DNA from: Chthonomonadaceae bacterium
Lineage (GTDB): Bacteria; Armatimonadota; Chthonomonadetes; Chthonomonadales; Chthonomonadaceae
Assembly (NCBI GenBank): GCA_025352825.1
Contig: JANXSG010000109.1
Coordinates: 1 to 41,348, forward strand
Length of the DNA stretch: 41,348 bases
Direction of reading: 5' to 3'
In this document: positions 8,050 through 18,400 of the stretch, one piece after another
Layout of the letters: every line of letters begins with the position of its first letter
Numbering within the stretch: the stretch's first letter is position 1
Translations under genes and position numbers: made by a program
Notes under the pieces: model-generated
Database searches by the model: none
Told to the model about the DNA's origin: nothing
Seen by the model: only the letters and a program-made list of their open reading frames with translations

Positions 8050-8526
8050 TTGAACCTGTTAATTCAGCCATGTATCTATCGTTTATTAACCGAAGGTGAA
8101 TTGAGCAGCCAAGAAATGCTGCCACTTAGAAACCAGGAGAGAGCCATGAGATTTCTGAACAAACTGTTGGAATTGGACTATGTAGAGTGGAACTATGTGA
8201 CCAAGGGTCTGATGGAAGTATGGGAGTTTACCAGGACTTTGGGACTGGAACTCCAGTTTGAAACACTGCTGCATGAGAGTGAGAATGCTGAACTCGCCAT
8301 AAAGCTTGGAAGAGCCGCGCATGACAAGAACCTGCTCAGACAAATTACGTCTTATTCGAATTCCAGATTTGGTAACGACTGGGTTATTAGCCTGTCACCA
8401 CATCACGCAGAATTCATAAATGAAAAACTATTGATGACGATTTTAGATCCGTTAATAAAATTCGACACTGCTGTATGTTCGGATCTAAATTTACACAATC
8501 ACGAAATGCAGCTCCAAGCGAATTAA
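8050..8526 (+). CDS. Small hypothetical protein divergent from the CHAT operon (158 aa)
   Basis: The frame opens right after a stop at 8038-8040, and the only upstream start is TTG at 8050. An internal ATG at 8146 (MRFLNKLLEL) has an AGGAGAG ribosome site and would give 126 aa, so the true start is uncertain. The product is helical, charged and soluble (FLNKLLELDYVEWNY, ENAELAIKLGRAAHDKNLLRQI). I recognise no family. A strong terminator 52 bp after the stop supports a real transcription unit. It may be a regulator or partner of the divergent sigma-CHAT operon, but only position suggests this. Confidence 0.6.
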   Translation: MNLLIQPCIYRLLTEGELSSQEMLPLRNQERAMRFLNKLLELDYVEWNYVTKGLMEVWEFTRTLGLELQFETLLHESENAELAIKLGRAAHDKNLLRQITSYSNSRFGNDWVISLSPHHAEFINEKLLMTILDPLIKFDTAVCSDLNLHNHEMQLQAN

Positions 8527-8577
8527 AACTTTAGCAAAAGATTTCCGAAAAGTGGTCTGAAATAGTATTTAATTATT

Positions 8578-8611
8578 AAAGTCAGGGAGTTTTGCTCCCT
8601 GACTTTATATT
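8578..8611 (+). terminator. Terminator of the 158-aa gene
   Basis: AAAGTCAGGGAG (8578-8589) pairs with CTCCCTGACTTT (8595-8606) around TTTTG. The stem is 12 bp with no mismatch, and its last bases provide a short T-rich tail followed by ATATTTA. The A/T symmetry lets it work in both directions, so it may also stop minus-strand transcripts arriving from 8647. Confidence 0.8.
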
Positions 8612-8646
8612 TACATGCATACGCAGCGATCAGTCAATCCTATAGC

Positions 8647-8892
8647 TTACTCTCCTGCGTTCTTAACAAAACCCCCAGAGTGCTTCGTTGCTGAATTTAC
8701 AGAGCTAATATAAAGCTGGTTCTGCTGTATTCGAGCGAACGCCGCATCCTTTTGCGCTCAATTCATGTTGGGATTATTCATTATTATTTTCGTCTTTGAA
8801 TCTATCGAGGGTGGAAAATAATTTTTTGGCGAGTTACTACATCCTGCCAAAATCCCTTCTATAAATAGAAACGAGATGAATGCGATTCTCAT
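8647..8892 (-). pseudogene. Small lipoprotein gene interrupted by an in-frame TGA
   Basis: From ATG 8892 the minus strand reads a lipoprotein signal peptide, MRIAFISFLF then ILAGC, with the lipobox Cys at residue 18, and ~26 further residues (SPKNYFPPSI). It then meets TGA at 8760-8758 (codon 45). The same frame continues for 36 codons (AQKDAAFARIQQNQLYISSV) to TAA at 8649-8647. The Gln/Asn/Ala-rich downstream part looks coding, so one nonsense change probably truncated an 81-aa lipoprotein. It lies 41 bp behind the UnbU-like gene on the same strand and would be the last gene of that operon. A short functional 44-aa peptide is the alternative. Confidence 0.55.
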
Positions 8893-8933
8893 CAAGATAT
8901 ACCGCTCAAGAAGTCTTTCCTGAACTAGAGATA

Positions 8934-9770
8934 TTAATTAGCTTCTAATACTGCCGCCTGTTTGCGTTTTGAAGACAAAGTCAGATCAATCACAAGCGCA
9001 GCAGGCCCTACGATACAGAGAGCATAGTACGGGGCATGAACTGCACCATTCAATCGAAAAATATTCTCAGCAAATGCGATCAGAAAAGCGACAAGCATCC
9101 GCCCGTGTTTGGAATGAACCGTAGTCTTCGGATCTGTTATCATGAAAAATATGAACAGCTGAAATACTGGGCCTGTCAAAGGGGATAGCTCGGATAGAAA
9201 TGGATCATGTACAATCAGGCTTCGTAAAAATGCGAACGCCACAAAACTTGCGACATAGGTAGCTGTGATATGAAATCTTCGAAGTCTGTAAATGATAGCG
9301 GTGCCAAGGCACCAAATAACAACGATAGGGCCAATATTATTTCCAAATTGTATGCTCAGACTGGCAACATACGCAGGCGCTAGAAATAACAATGCACTGA
9401 TACCGAGGTTCGAAGGATTCCAAACGTGGCGTCCTTTATATCGAATGACGTATTTTGAAGTGATAGCTATGGCGCTGCAGAGTGCGAAGGGCCAAATAAA
9501 CGGAGAACGCACCAAAATTCCTACACTAATACCTGAAATATAAGCACTGGCCCAATGTGGCCATTTTCCCGTAAACATCTTCCCCAGTATCAATTCCATA
9601 CTTATAGAAGTAATAATCGCCAGAACTGTATTTTGATAACTTTCAAGAATATGATAGTAGTACTGCCCCACTAAAAGAATGCACGTGATGAAAATGGGTG
9701 CGATATACCTATCATCAATACGCAGGCGACGCGGTGTAGAATTTTGATAGACAATAGCCGTATCAGACAT
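8934..9770 (-). CDS. UnbU / RnfD-NqrB-like integral membrane protein
   Basis: The 278-aa polytopic membrane protein has about eight to nine hydrophobic segments (for example YIAPIFITCILLVGQY, FIWPFALCSAIAI, LVAFLIAFAENIF). The stretch LTGPVFQLFIFFMITDPKTT matches the conserved GP-F-(x)-TDP region of RnfD/NqrB-type subunits. WNPSNLGI resembles their middle loop. In enediyne producers a homologous protein (UnbU, E5) sits next to an ASPIC/UnbV protein (E4), which is the arrangement here. ATG 9770 shares its A with the upstream TGA, so the genes are translationally coupled. A TTG at 9773 is a less likely start. Its function is unknown even in the better studied clusters. Confidence 0.75.
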   Translation of the reverse strand: MSDTAIVYQNSTPRRLRIDDRYIAPIFITCILLVGQYYYHILESYQNTVLAIITSISMELILGKMFTGKWPHWASAYISGISVGILVRSPFIWPFALCSAIAITSKYVIRYKGRHVWNPSNLGISALLFLAPAYVASLSIQFGNNIGPIVVIWCLGTAIIYRLRRFHITATYVASFVAFAFLRSLIVHDPFLSELSPLTGPVFQLFIFFMITDPKTTVHSKHGRMLVAFLIAFAENIFRLNGAVHAPYYALCIVGPAALVIDLTLSSKRKQAAVLEAN

Positions 9771-11581
9771 CAAATGGGCTCCTTTATTTTTAATACAATT
9801 CTAGGCTGTGGTGAAGTAATTGTTTGTATTTTACCCGAAGGCCAACGGATTTGCACCTCTTTAATTTGCGGGTTTTTTCCAAGCCCAAAATGGAGCCGTC
9901 GGTCGTTTTGAGCGCAGAAACCACTCCCTCCACTTACCTCCTGAAGCTGCTCCTGGCCATTCCAGCGCAATCGAACCTGAGCCCCTATCGCGCTTCGATT
10001 GCTGGCTGTGCCTTCCAGGCTGAACTCAATCCAGCTGTTTTCAGGTTTAACGATATTCTTGTACAGAAGAAGAGGTCCCTTCTGATTTGCAACAACCACA
10101 TCGAGTGCACCGCTGTTGCTAAGGTCAGCGAAAGCTACCGAGCGTCCATCGTGTGTATCCGTCACCCCCGCCATCTGTGCAACTTCGGTAAACTTGCCTG
10201 CCCCATCATTCAGCCATAACCGCTTCTGCTGATACCCTGCATGACTCCTGTTTCCAATAGCTGGCCAGTTCTTCGCGTCCCCAATAATAGCGCTGTTCCC
10301 CACGGCTACTTTTGCGAAATCGTACCAGTAGTTCTGCACTTTATCTCCAGATATAAATCCATTCGTCAGGAAGATGTCAAGGGAGCCGTCGTTGTTGAGA
10401 TCTCCGAACTGTGCTCCAAAACTCCATCCACCGCGCTCTACCCCTAGATTACTTGCCTGATTATCATACTGTATCGAGTCACCGGAAGTACCCTCTTTCG
10501 GAACCCATAGGTTGTTGCCCTGAATAAGCACTCCTTCTTCGGTGATGTTCGAAACGTATATAGAGTATTTACCAGTGTTGAAAATGTCTCCTACAGAAGC
10601 ACTCATACCGCTCTTAGGGCCGGTACCGATGCCCCAATAGAGGACACTTTTGCCCGATTCATGAAAGACTTTTCCCTTATCGTTAAGATAGACATCCGAA
10701 ACCCCATAGTCGTTGGAAAGAAATATATCCGGGTAGCCTGTCCCTCGAAGATCAGCTGAAACAGCCGCAAGGGTCCACCGCGTGGAGTTCAGTCCCATCT
10801 TTTGGGTCACATCTTCAAACTTCCCATTGCCGAGGTTATGAAGCAGGTATTTCCGGCCTCCGTTCACAGCAAATTCAAAACTGGATGGCATCATGACAGT
10901 GTCTTTAAGATGCCAAAGATCGATATTGTCCGGATAGTATCCGCAGATCAGCAGATCCAGTTTGCCATCATTATCATAATCAAGCCAGATGGCGCTGTTC
11001 GCATTGACCCACTTAGGCAGGCCTGAGGTATCTGTTACCCGTGTGAAAACTTTTCCCTGGTCATTATGAAAAAGCTCCTGCCTTCCCCAACGGTACAGGA
11101 GTAGGTCTTCATAACCGTCGTTGTCGTAATCGCCCCACACAGCACCCATACAGACACCATCACCTGGCTTGTTGAGGTCAGCAATCCCCATTTCGGCGGC
11201 GACATCCTTAAACTTTCCGCTGCCGAGATTGTGATAGAGGCAGTTCTTACTTCCGACTGCGCTGTTTGTCACATAGATATCCGGAAGACCGTCTTTATCG
11301 TAATCGACAATCGAAACAGCCGCTCCCATCGAGGCGATTTCGGGCATGATGGGTGCGAGTTTCGAATCCAGTTCCGGGGCTTGGTGGGTGAAATCTATCC
11401 CGCTTTGATGCGCTACTTCTTTAAGATGGAATCCATATCTTGAAAGAGATATATCCGGATATGCTGAGGCAATCTTGTCTGCATGTTCTTTGCGTTCCGT
11501 CTGCTTTCGCAGCAGTATCGGAATAGCAAATAGCATCACAAAAAAAACGGTCAGTATAACTCTAGGAACTCGACTTTGCAT
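9770..11581 (-). CDS. CRTAC1/UnbV-family FG-GAP repeat protein with ASPIC-UnbV domain
   Basis: The 603-aa exported protein has an N-terminal hydrophobic segment (~8-24) without a lipobox, so it is anchored or secreted. Several FG-GAP/VCBS blades follow with the Ca-binding pattern D-x-D-x-D-G: VDYDKDGLPDIYVTN, WGDYDNDGYEDLLLY, LDYDNDGKLDLLICG and FGDLNNDGSLDIFLTN. These predict a beta-propeller. The C-terminal ~527-590 is an ASPIC/UnbV domain (AIGAQVRLRWNG, RRLHFGLGKN, IRWPSGKIQTI). It starts 34 bp after the 1175-aa lipoprotein gene and runs into the UnbU-like gene. The family is related to cartilage acidic protein 1. Its molecular role in bacteria is unclear, and cell-surface or envelope redox functions are possible. 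Confidence 0.88.
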   Translation of the reverse strand: MQSRVPRVILTVFFVMLFAIPILLRKQTERKEHADKIASAYPDISLSRYGFHLKEVAHQSGIDFTHQAPELDSKLAPIMPEIASMGAAVSIVDYDKDGLPDIYVTNSAVGSKNCLYHNLGSGKFKDVAAEMGIADLNKPGDGVCMGAVWGDYDNDGYEDLLLYRWGRQELFHNDQGKVFTRVTDTSGLPKWVNANSAIWLDYDNDGKLDLLICGYYPDNIDLWHLKDTVMMPSSFEFAVNGGRKYLLHNLGNGKFEDVTQKMGLNSTRWTLAAVSADLRGTGYPDIFLSNDYGVSDVYLNDKGKVFHESGKSVLYWGIGTGPKSGMSASVGDIFNTGKYSIYVSNITEEGVLIQGNNLWVPKEGTSGDSIQYDNQASNLGVERGGWSFGAQFGDLNNDGSLDIFLTNGFISGDKVQNYWYDFAKVAVGNSAIIGDAKNWPAIGNRSHAGYQQKRLWLNDGAGKFTEVAQMAGVTDTHDGRSVAFADLSNSGALDVVVANQKGPLLLYKNIVKPENSWIEFSLEGTASNRSAIGAQVRLRWNGQEQLQEVSGGSGFCAQNDRRLHFGLGKNPQIKEVQIRWPSGKIQTITSPQPRIVLKIKEPI

Positions 11582-11615
11582 AAATCGTGGTTATTCTTTC
11601 GAAATATAATAGTTA

Positions 11616-14600
11616 TTAGTACCGTAAACCGCGACGAAAAATCTCAGGTGCTATATAGCGAGTATGATAGGTTTGCCAATCAGCTGCGTGTCTTCGATAG
11701 ATCGGATCATTCTCCAGGGATGTTGGCGGTACTCCATATGTGTGCTGATCATGAGCGGGCAAAGGAAGTACTGTTTTAGAAAAAGTCGTGTTGAAGTTGC
11801 CGTCCTTCACCCAGCCATCTCCCACCATTACATAGTCACGCACCATCCTTGTAGGAGGAGAAGGCATCTCCTTGAATTTCAGCGCCAGCTCATCTCCTGC
11901 ATTCATTATGACATACCGATCATCTACACCGCTAACCAGCTCTTCGACATCTCCAAAACGAGTATAGTAGCCTGCCAGATCGCGCCACGGTTGAGAAGCC
12001 CCGCGCAGATGGATGTATGAGATTGGCAGTTCTGGCGAAGACTCATCCATAGCCTTTATTACCGAGAAACCTCGGTTTCGGAGTTCCGCACTCAAGGGAT
12101 TTTCTCTTACAACTTTCGTTGCTGATGATGGCTGACCTGCAGCCCACTGAATGCTGTCCCAAAATATCTCCAAGTTTGTTCGCAATCGCAGTTTGCGAGG
12201 AGCGCCGGGTTTGAACACGCCCTCCAGATTGATTAGAATATTCTTTACTTTACCCTCGGGAAATCCGAGTCCTGGTTTTGCAGTCTTCCATTGCCCTGAT
12301 GTATCCTGAGTTTCCAAAGAAAGACCCTGAGGCGGTGCATGGGTTCCCTGCCCGATCGCCACATTTATGGAGCTGTCAGTGGGATGAATCCAGCCATTTG
12401 CAATCAGCCAGACTTGGCCGGTTTTAGGAGAAGATTTTGGCAGTTCCAATTCTACCCAGTGATCCCGAGTAATCCCCTGATACTCACCACGCCCGAAATT
12501 ATCCAGATACTTGCCATCGCGTGAACTTAGAATCTCTGAGACATCGTTTCCGTTATCGTCGTGTGCGGAAGCTAGCTGCTGTAGCGGGCCAGTGGTATAG
12601 ATTTTGAGGGCGGGAGCTGGGAATGCAAACCTCTCATCGACGAAAATCTCCGTACCTACGGGATGATCGACAATCTGCAGGGCTAGATGATCAAAAAAGT
12701 GGGTCTCCCACAACTCTGCTGTTATTCGCAGATCGTACAATCCTTCTCGAGGAGCGAGCTGATCGCCGCGTATCTTAAGCCAGTCTTCGGTCTCGGTGAC
12801 GCCTGCCGTGTCCTGTGCATTGATCTTCAGGCCGAGCGGCGACCTCCAAATACAGTCGGTAATGAAGGCCATCTCCTTGCCGTTCCATGCAAATAGGTAG
12901 GGGCAGGAAGAGGCGAGGCGCTGTTCCGTCATCACTACCTGATCGCCTTTTAGTTCGAACTCAATCTGAGCTTTGCCGTTTGGCCAGATGATCCGGGCTA
13001 CATCTCTTGTGAGGTTCTCTCCTAATCCAAAATGGACGAGAGTGCCGGTAATCCTTTGCTTCTGAACCAGCAAACCCGCACGCACCTCGACCTCACCCCC
13101 AACGCCGAAAGTGTTTACACGCTTATCACGGTCTAGCTTGCCTTTGGAGTTTGCTCGCATACGGAGAGTCTGCCAGTGATAGTTCTTCACTCCATGATTG
13201 GTCATCAGAATCGGTTCGCCCTGTGCAGTCAGACCCGCAAAATCAAGCCGGCCATCAGCATTTATATCGGCAACTTCAAATATTTTTCCTGAGATTGGGG
13301 TCGATAACGGAGTGAGCTTATTCTGTTCATTTCGAAGCCATATCTTGGAAGTGCTTATCCCAGAAGCAATGAGATCGATGCCGCCGTTGTTGTCCAGATC
13401 CTGAGTGAAAAGTCTTACCGAGCCTACTTCCATTTTCGCAGGAGGAGTATCCCATCGGCAAATTTCCTGCACCGCCCATGGAGACTGCTCACCTCTGCTT
13501 GTGATGCGAACCATGACACCATCTGTCTGCAAGCCAACAATATCCATTTGACCATCGTCTGTGGCATCCAGTGCAGTTATCGCGACAATCTGCAGTAATT
13601 TTTCAGGAGATTTTCGGGCATGGAAATGACCGGAGCGATCATTTGAAAAGACGTGCAGAAGTCCTTTAGCATCCAGAAATACTGCGTCTGCATCGCCGTC
13701 ACCATCTATGTCCGCAAAAACAAAGTCCCGGACTGAAAAGATTCCGGCAAAGGGGTTGAGTGGTTTGAATGTTCCATCCGTATTATTTCGAAGAACAACA
13801 GGCGCGCCACTCACCGGAGCAATAAGAACATCTAGATCGCCATCCAAATCGAAGTCGAAGGCCCATGCTCCATAGTAAGCTGCGCCGAGAATGGATGCGG
13901 GCAGTTTCGTTTTCACGGTGAAGTCATCGAATTTGCCATCTGTCTTAGCGTTCTGTTCATAAAACTTCAGCCCGCCAGCACCGGCAAATATCAGATCTGG
14001 CCGAAAATCCCAGTTCCAGTCGATCTGCAGTACGCCTGCATTGGTAGGAGGAACTGCTTTTACCCCACCTGGAAAAGTGAGGACGGAACCGCCGCTAATC
14101 ACCAGATTGTGACCGTCCGCCGCAAACAATGATGGAGTTGGAGGTGGTGCAGCCGAATCTGGCGGACTATTTAATGTAATCAGTCCCGTTACTGCCCAGG
14201 AACCGTTAGCCCCAATCGTGACCGGCTCCGGCGCGAAGGTGAGAGAGGTATCGGGAGCGGCAGGTGTCGGGCTGGGATTAGGGAGAACCAGGAACTTATC
14301 GATAGGATCGCCGCCCTGGCCGCCCACAGCCCCAAAGAATGCGATACTTGCCTGATAGGCAGGCACAGGTTTTAGAGTATTCTTAAGAAACTGGATCTGG
14401 GTGGCGACAAGTTTGAGATTGGCTCCGGTGGAAGCTTTAACGACAGCATCGTACTGCTGCTTGACAATCTGAGAAGGAGCAATGAGCTGCCTGCCGATTT
14501 GAATAATGGCCGATTTTAATACCGCCGAGTCACTGAGCTTGGAAGAAAAACGAGCCAGCTCAAGCTGGGCTTCCAGGTTTTCAGGATGTACAGCCAGAAT

Positions 14601-15143
14601 TTCTTTGAGTAGTTTCTGAGATTCGGAAAGGTCTGCCCCCTCTCCAAGTGATTCTAACTCTTCGGCAAGCGCATATTTCGCCTTAATATCTGTTGGGGCT
14701 AATTCAACCGCTTTGCGCATGTCCTTGACTGCTTCGGGCTCTTTTCCTTGACGTTTTTCAAGCAGTCCCATAAGAGAGTAGATTTGCGCACTATTCGAAG
14801 CTAGTGATAGAGACTTCTGGAGATATTTAGCAGCGTTTTCCCACTGCTGCTGACGTGTAGCGAGCAGGCCCAGATTTGCCCAGGCTGCGGGCTCCTGAGG
14901 AGCAAGTTCTGTAACTCGTTTGAGTTTCGTTTCGGCAGTCGACTTGACATCAGCTGCGGCATCATCACCGGCTTGCAGAGAGGCAACGCCAACGGTGAAT
15001 GCTGCCACTAACTCCCCATATTTCGGAGAGCTGGCGTTGGTGACGACATGACCAAGAGTGGAGTTCTGCGATGTTCTATTGCATCCTGTGGCTAAAAGTG
15101 CAATCACAATAACTTTTGTTAAACTGCTTAATTTTGTTCTCAT
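11616..15143 (-). CDS. Large lipoprotein with TPR, FG-GAP propeller and ASPIC-UnbV domains
   Basis: The 1175-aa product begins with a lipoprotein signal (VIVIALLATGC, Cys21). Residues ~75-200 are TPRs (PAAWANLGLLATRQQQWENA, AQIYSLMGLLEKRQGKEPEA). A Pro/Ala-rich linker lies near 285-340. A VCBS/FG-GAP propeller covers ~370-640 (IDWNWDFRPDLIFAG, FDFDLDGDLDVLIA, FADIDGDGDADAVFLD, VADINADGRLDFAGL). An ASPIC/UnbV-like module lies at ~665-725 (FGVGGEVEVRAG, HFGLGEN, RIIWPNGKAQIE). The remaining ~450 residues form an unassigned beta-rich module (PYLFAWNGKEM). This long tail separates it from standard CRTAC1 proteins. It heads the operon that continues with the 603-aa protein and the UnbU-like protein, so it probably sits at the envelope with them. 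Confidence 0.85.
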   Translation of the reverse strand: MRTKLSSLTKVIVIALLATGCNRTSQNSTLGHVVTNASSPKYGELVAAFTVGVASLQAGDDAAADVKSTAETKLKRVTELAPQEPAAWANLGLLATRQQQWENAAKYLQKSLSLASNSAQIYSLMGLLEKRQGKEPEAVKDMRKAVELAPTDIKAKYALAEELESLGEGADLSESQKLLKEILAVHPENLEAQLELARFSSKLSDSAVLKSAIIQIGRQLIAPSQIVKQQYDAVVKASTGANLKLVATQIQFLKNTLKPVPAYQASIAFFGAVGGQGGDPIDKFLVLPNPSPTPAAPDTSLTFAPEPVTIGANGSWAVTGLITLNSPPDSAAPPPTPSLFAADGHNLVISGGSVLTFPGGVKAVPPTNAGVLQIDWNWDFRPDLIFAGAGGLKFYEQNAKTDGKFDDFTVKTKLPASILGAAYYGAWAFDFDLDGDLDVLIAPVSGAPVVLRNNTDGTFKPLNPFAGIFSVRDFVFADIDGDGDADAVFLDAKGLLHVFSNDRSGHFHARKSPEKLLQIVAITALDATDDGQMDIVGLQTDGVMVRITSRGEQSPWAVQEICRWDTPPAKMEVGSVRLFTQDLDNNGGIDLIASGISTSKIWLRNEQNKLTPLSTPISGKIFEVADINADGRLDFAGLTAQGEPILMTNHGVKNYHWQTLRMRANSKGKLDRDKRVNTFGVGGEVEVRAGLLVQKQRITGTLVHFGLGENLTRDVARIIWPNGKAQIEFELKGDQVVMTEQRLASSCPYLFAWNGKEMAFITDCIWRSPLGLKINAQDTAGVTETEDWLKIRGDQLAPREGLYDLRITAELWETHFFDHLALQIVDHPVGTEIFVDERFAFPAPALKIYTTGPLQQLASAHDDNGNDVSEILSSRDGKYLDNFGRGEYQGITRDHWVELELPKSSPKTGQVWLIANGWIHPTDSSINVAIGQGTHAPPQGLSLETQDTSGQWKTAKPGLGFPEGKVKNILINLEGVFKPGAPRKLRLRTNLEIFWDSIQWAAGQPSSATKVVRENPLSAELRNRGFSVIKAMDESSPELPISYIHLRGASQPWRDLAGYYTRFGDVEELVSGVDDRYVIMNAGDELALKFKEMPSPPTRMVRDYVMVGDGWVKDGNFNTTFSKTVLPLPAHDQHTYGVPPTSLENDPIYRRHAADWQTYHTRYIAPEIFRRGLRY

Positions 15144-15461
15144 CCATAAGCTTTCATTTGAGCTGGTGTTCGAATTTCAACCACGATATATTATATACAA
15201 CGACTCTATTCAGAACATAAACTTCAAATTCCTCTATTCGGCTAATCATAATCGGGTGATCATATTATATATGTGTGAATTTATTCACTAGGCTTAGTAT
15301 TCTGCAGATATCCTGTTATACTGATTTATCGAGCGTACAATTTATATTTGTAATGTACTATCATATTTCGTAGCATTCAACGATATTGCAGCAATGCGTG
15401 CTGCCACAAAGATTATTCATGCACGATCTTTGGTCAATTCTCATTTGACATTTACGGATTC
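15144..15461. other. Divergent intergenic region, no gene seen
   Basis: This ~320-bp AT-rich region separates two divergent units, the 1175-aa lipoprotein operon (minus) and the sedolisin pseudogene (plus). The plus-strand ORF at 15058-15291 that enters it shows no coding character and overlaps the lipoprotein 5' end. I see no convincing consensus promoter, RNA or palindrome, though both promoters must lie here. Confidence 0.5.
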
Positions 15462-18400
15462 ATGAGGATAACAATTTTGATAAAAGCTTCTACTGCACGC
15501 TTGTTCCAACTATTTGTGCTGATTCTGGCATCTATCACCATTGCCCATGCTCAAGATCCATCACTAGACATTCTACCGGTACCTTCCATGGCTGCCTAAA
15601 ACGGCGCGCATCTAAACGAATCTGCCACACCATCGCCGAACACAGTCTTGCATTTGGATATTGCATTCCCACAGACACATACTGCTGAGATCGACTCATT
15701 GGGCCGGCGACAGCACGACCCACACTCTCCTGACTTTCAAAAGTTTCTAACTCCTACTGAATTTGGAAGACGTTTTGGCGCTCCCGAAGAGGATATCCAA
15801 AAAGTTATTGAGTATTTACAGAAGTATGGTGTGAAGGTTACTAAACTCTGGTCTGGCCGACAGTCCATCTCGATAGACGGGACTGTATCGCAATTAGAAG
15901 CGGCGTTTAAAGTGCGCATAAAGGGATACGACCTGCCTGGAAACGAGCTGGAAGAGGGCGATCTTCCGACTTTTCATGCTCCCGACAGGCCTGCGTCCCT
16001 TCCCAGAAACATTGCCAGCTGTATTCTAGGAATATTTGGAATGTCTTCTCAGATGCGAGTCCATTCGAAACGTCTTCAAACGGAACCAGATGATATATTC
16101 TCAAAATCACTTCTATTCCCTGACGCCTTCCCTATCCCCCCGGAAGGCTTCCTGCCTAGCGACATGAGCAATCTCTATAATGTTGGTCCTCTTCAGATAC
16201 TTGTTGGCAATGGAGGAATGGATCAAAGAATCGGAATAGTCTCTTATGCCAAACTGAATGATGCCAACATATTAGAGTGGTGTAGTCAATTTAGAATCTC
16301 AGATCCAATTACTTCTAACCCTCCCAGGCTCCTACATAGAGCATCCACAAAATGGCCACCAAAAACAGATCCAGGTCAGGAGCGTGAAACAGTTTTAGAT
16401 ATTGAAACAATCCTGGGTCAAGCGCCCGCTGTCACGGTCGTTCTTTACGAACAGGGCAATGACGGCAACGGTCCCCTTTCTATTTTCTCGCAGATAGCCC
16501 AGGACAACATACCAATAATCTCTGACAGTCATGGCACAGGAGAAGTGAATGACCCTGCTTGGGTTCAAGCACGTAACGACCACCTAAAGCAGATGTATAA
16601 TCAGGGACAGGCCTACTATGCTGCTTCTGGAGATACCGGAGCCTACAATGAACGTTTCCCTTACGGCATATCCGCAGTCTTTCCGGCATCCAGCCAATAT
16701 GTTACAGCAGTGGGCGCTACCGCGTTAACTGGCATGTCATCTAATGGGTCCTTTCTTGAAACAGCAATGTATTTCAGCCAACTCCCCAATCTCTGGGGTT
16801 CCGGCGGCGGGATGAGTGTTTTGTTCCCCCGACCATTCTGGCAGATAGGGCCGGGAGTCGATATTCCAGGGATAAGCAATGGGATGCGCCAGGTACCCGA
16901 TGTATCATCTCTGGGCGATCAATTCAATCCAGGAATCGCACTGTGGTACAACCATCAATGGTGGCAATCTGGAGGAACCAGCGCTGCGGCGCCGTTCTGG
17001 GCGGCATGCCATCTGCTGATCAATCAAGCGCTAGGAATGAAGCTGGCCAACCCAGGCTTTCGTACTGCCTCTCTCAATCCGTATCTCTACGACCTGGCGC
17101 GTATATTCCCATCTACCATTCCTAACGATGATGGAAACATAGTTCACTATATTTTCAACGATATTACTGCTGGAACAAATGGAGCGTACAACTGCGCACC
17201 GGCGTACGACTTGGTTACCGGCCTGGGCTCAGCAGATATGTACAAACTCTTTCTCGATATAGGACAGACCTACTATACCCAGGCGGATGTTGACCTGGTT
17301 CCTTTTACACCTGTCGATAATGGTAAATTTGGCAAGAATGTCTATCCTCTGCAAATCCACCCGCTGCCTTACGATGTCACCGAGCCATTCAGTTTTAACA
17401 ACGGTACATATTACTCCATCTCTGTCGGCATCCAGAACGACGGCATTGCTGATGCTGAGCCAAGCACGTACACTATCCAGATAGATGGTGTGGATCATGT
17501 ATTCCAAACTCAACTCACAGACGGAACTCCCTTCCCAATCCCTGGTTCAAATACATGGGCCTACTTCTCTTCGCTAAACGCATATATGACCAGTTTTACG
17601 TCCGGCACGCATACTCTCAAACTGACAGTCAACTCCGACAACAAAATTAAGGAGAGTAACGCTAATAACAACGTATACACTCGAACCATAACAGTCATGG
17701 ATAATACTACTCCAACTGTTTCAGCTGTATCTCTAAACCCTTCTATTCTTATTGGCGGCAGCCAGAATTCAACCGGCAAGGTTATCCTCTCTTCACCTGA
17801 GACTGCTAATGTCATCGTAACTTTAAGCAGTAGTGATACCACAGTGGCTACTGTACCTGCCAGTGTTACCGTCCCTGCTGGATCAATATCCGCAAGCTTT
17901 ACCATTACTTCTCTTAACGTAGCCACAAGTAAACAGACTGATATCAAAGCTGTTTCAAATGGGGTTAGCAAACTATCAACGCTCACGGTCATGCCTCTCG
18001 GGGTAAATTTTATGACCCTGGCGCCAGGAAGCGTTACAGGCGGAACCCAGACTGCCACCGGAAAGGTGATCCTAAATGGAAAGACAAAATCACCAGTCAC
18101 CGTAAATCTGACTAGCAGCAACACCTCTGCTGCTACAGTTCCAGCGACGGTAACTATCGCTGCTGGTCAGGACTCAGCCACCTTCATCGTAAGCACTAGT
18201 GTCGTCGCTCGCGCTCAATCGGTTTCAATTACTTCAGACTATAATGGCTTCTCTCTGCATGTCACATTAACAGTCAGCCCACCGCAAATACTTACGTCTC
18301 TAATACTCAATCCCGATCATGTCTATGGTGTATATCAGGAAAGCACTGGTACTGTCAGCCTCTCCTCCCCTGCTGTCGACCCTGTTAATGTACTCGTTTA

